Part shown: one piece after another, positions 63,908 through 64,000 of the stretch
How the letters are laid out: every line of letters begins with the position of its first letter
How positions within the stretch are numbered: position 1 is the first letter of the stretch
Origin: Streptomyces sp. NBC_01551
Lineage (GTDB): Bacteria > Actinomycetota > Actinomycetes > Streptomycetales > Streptomycetaceae
Reading direction: 5' to 3'
DNA length: 64,000 nucleotides
Assembly: GCF_026339935.1 (NCBI RefSeq)
Contig: NZ_JAPEPX010000001.1
Coordinates: 1,346,501-1,410,500, forward strand
Translations under genes and position numbers: made by a program
The notes under the pieces: model-generated
Databases searched by the model: none
What the model was told of the DNA's origin: nothing
The model's input: the letters and a program-made list of their open reading frames with translations, nothing else

Positions 63908-64000
63908 GGGGTCGTCCGCCCTGACGACGACGTCGGCCCGGGCCGCCGGGTCGGTCTCGTCCTCGTAGCGCGCGAAGGCGGGCAGCGTCCACCGCTCGGA
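63875..64000 (-). CDS. C-terminal end of an unidentified protein (cut by window edge)
   Basis: Only the last 41 residues are in the window, SERWTLPAFARYEDETDPAA... ending DPRHPAWTGLPG. The stop is at 63875-63877. The frame is polar and reads like a real protein, but no family can be named from this piece. Its 3' end lies in the 30-bp tandem repeat. Confidence 0.5.
   Translation of the reverse strand, partial: SERWTLPAFARYEDETDPAARADVVVRADDPRHPAWTGLPG

Overview
The window is a Streptomyces chromosome segment. Very high G+C, frequent GTG starts, 4-bp ATGA/GTGA overlaps and the gene order tpiA-pgk-gap, whiA-yvcK-rapZ-uvrC, uvrA and uvrB all match the conserved core of that genus. The core reads continuously from base 1 to about 21.6 kb and from about 48.7 kb to the right end. 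It holds glycolysis genes, a secreted M14 carboxypeptidase, the WhiA/YvcK/RapZ control cluster, nucleotide excision repair (uvrC, uvrA, uvrB), a TerC/TerD group, an alkyl-DNA repair gene, two MFS transporters, and a pseudouridine-degradation pair (psuG and a PfkB kinase).

From 21,585 to about 48,708 the core is interrupted by a 27.1-kb integrated element of the actinomycete integrative-conjugative type. Its large serine integrase (47,177-48,679) lies directly inside the right end. The target is a metallo-beta-lactamase-fold hydrolase gene. A 12-bp core, CTTCCCGGGCGG, occurs at both ends. The left end supplies a replacement 3' coding segment that restores the hydrolase reading frame, including its last metal-binding His. 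The original host 3' end is stranded beyond the right end (48,698-48,883). Joining the two element ends recreates an attP with inverted GGTCCTG arms centred on the core.

Inside the element, left to right: a recombinase and cargo segment (tyrosine recombinase with a coupled small Cys/His protein, then a zinc-ribbon/nuclease-like protein); a structured non-coding locus (25,059-25,447) with GTCC repeats every 10-11 bp, then an array of 29-bp repeats at exactly 61-bp period, then a terminator; a leftward run of small overlapping genes; a conjugation segment (FtsK/TraB-like DNA translocase, helical and repeat-rich accessory proteins, membrane proteins); a GntR-type regulator reading rightward; a replication-type protein whose gene carries seven iteron-like repeats; and a divergent pair of XRE regulators beside the integrase. 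A 15-bp operator, GTTCC-N5-GGAAC, is found twice at the XRE pair and once before an HTH/excisionase-like gene 17 kb away, which suggests one repressor for the element.

The most unusual signal is the 61-bp-period array. Its repeat has the size and stem layout of a type I-E CRISPR repeat, but no cas gene is in the window, and all three intervening 32-bp segments are themselves dyad-symmetric. It may be an orphan mini-CRISPR, a new structured RNA locus, or a transfer/replication origin. Functions were assigned by reading motifs and family resemblance only; no database search was run.
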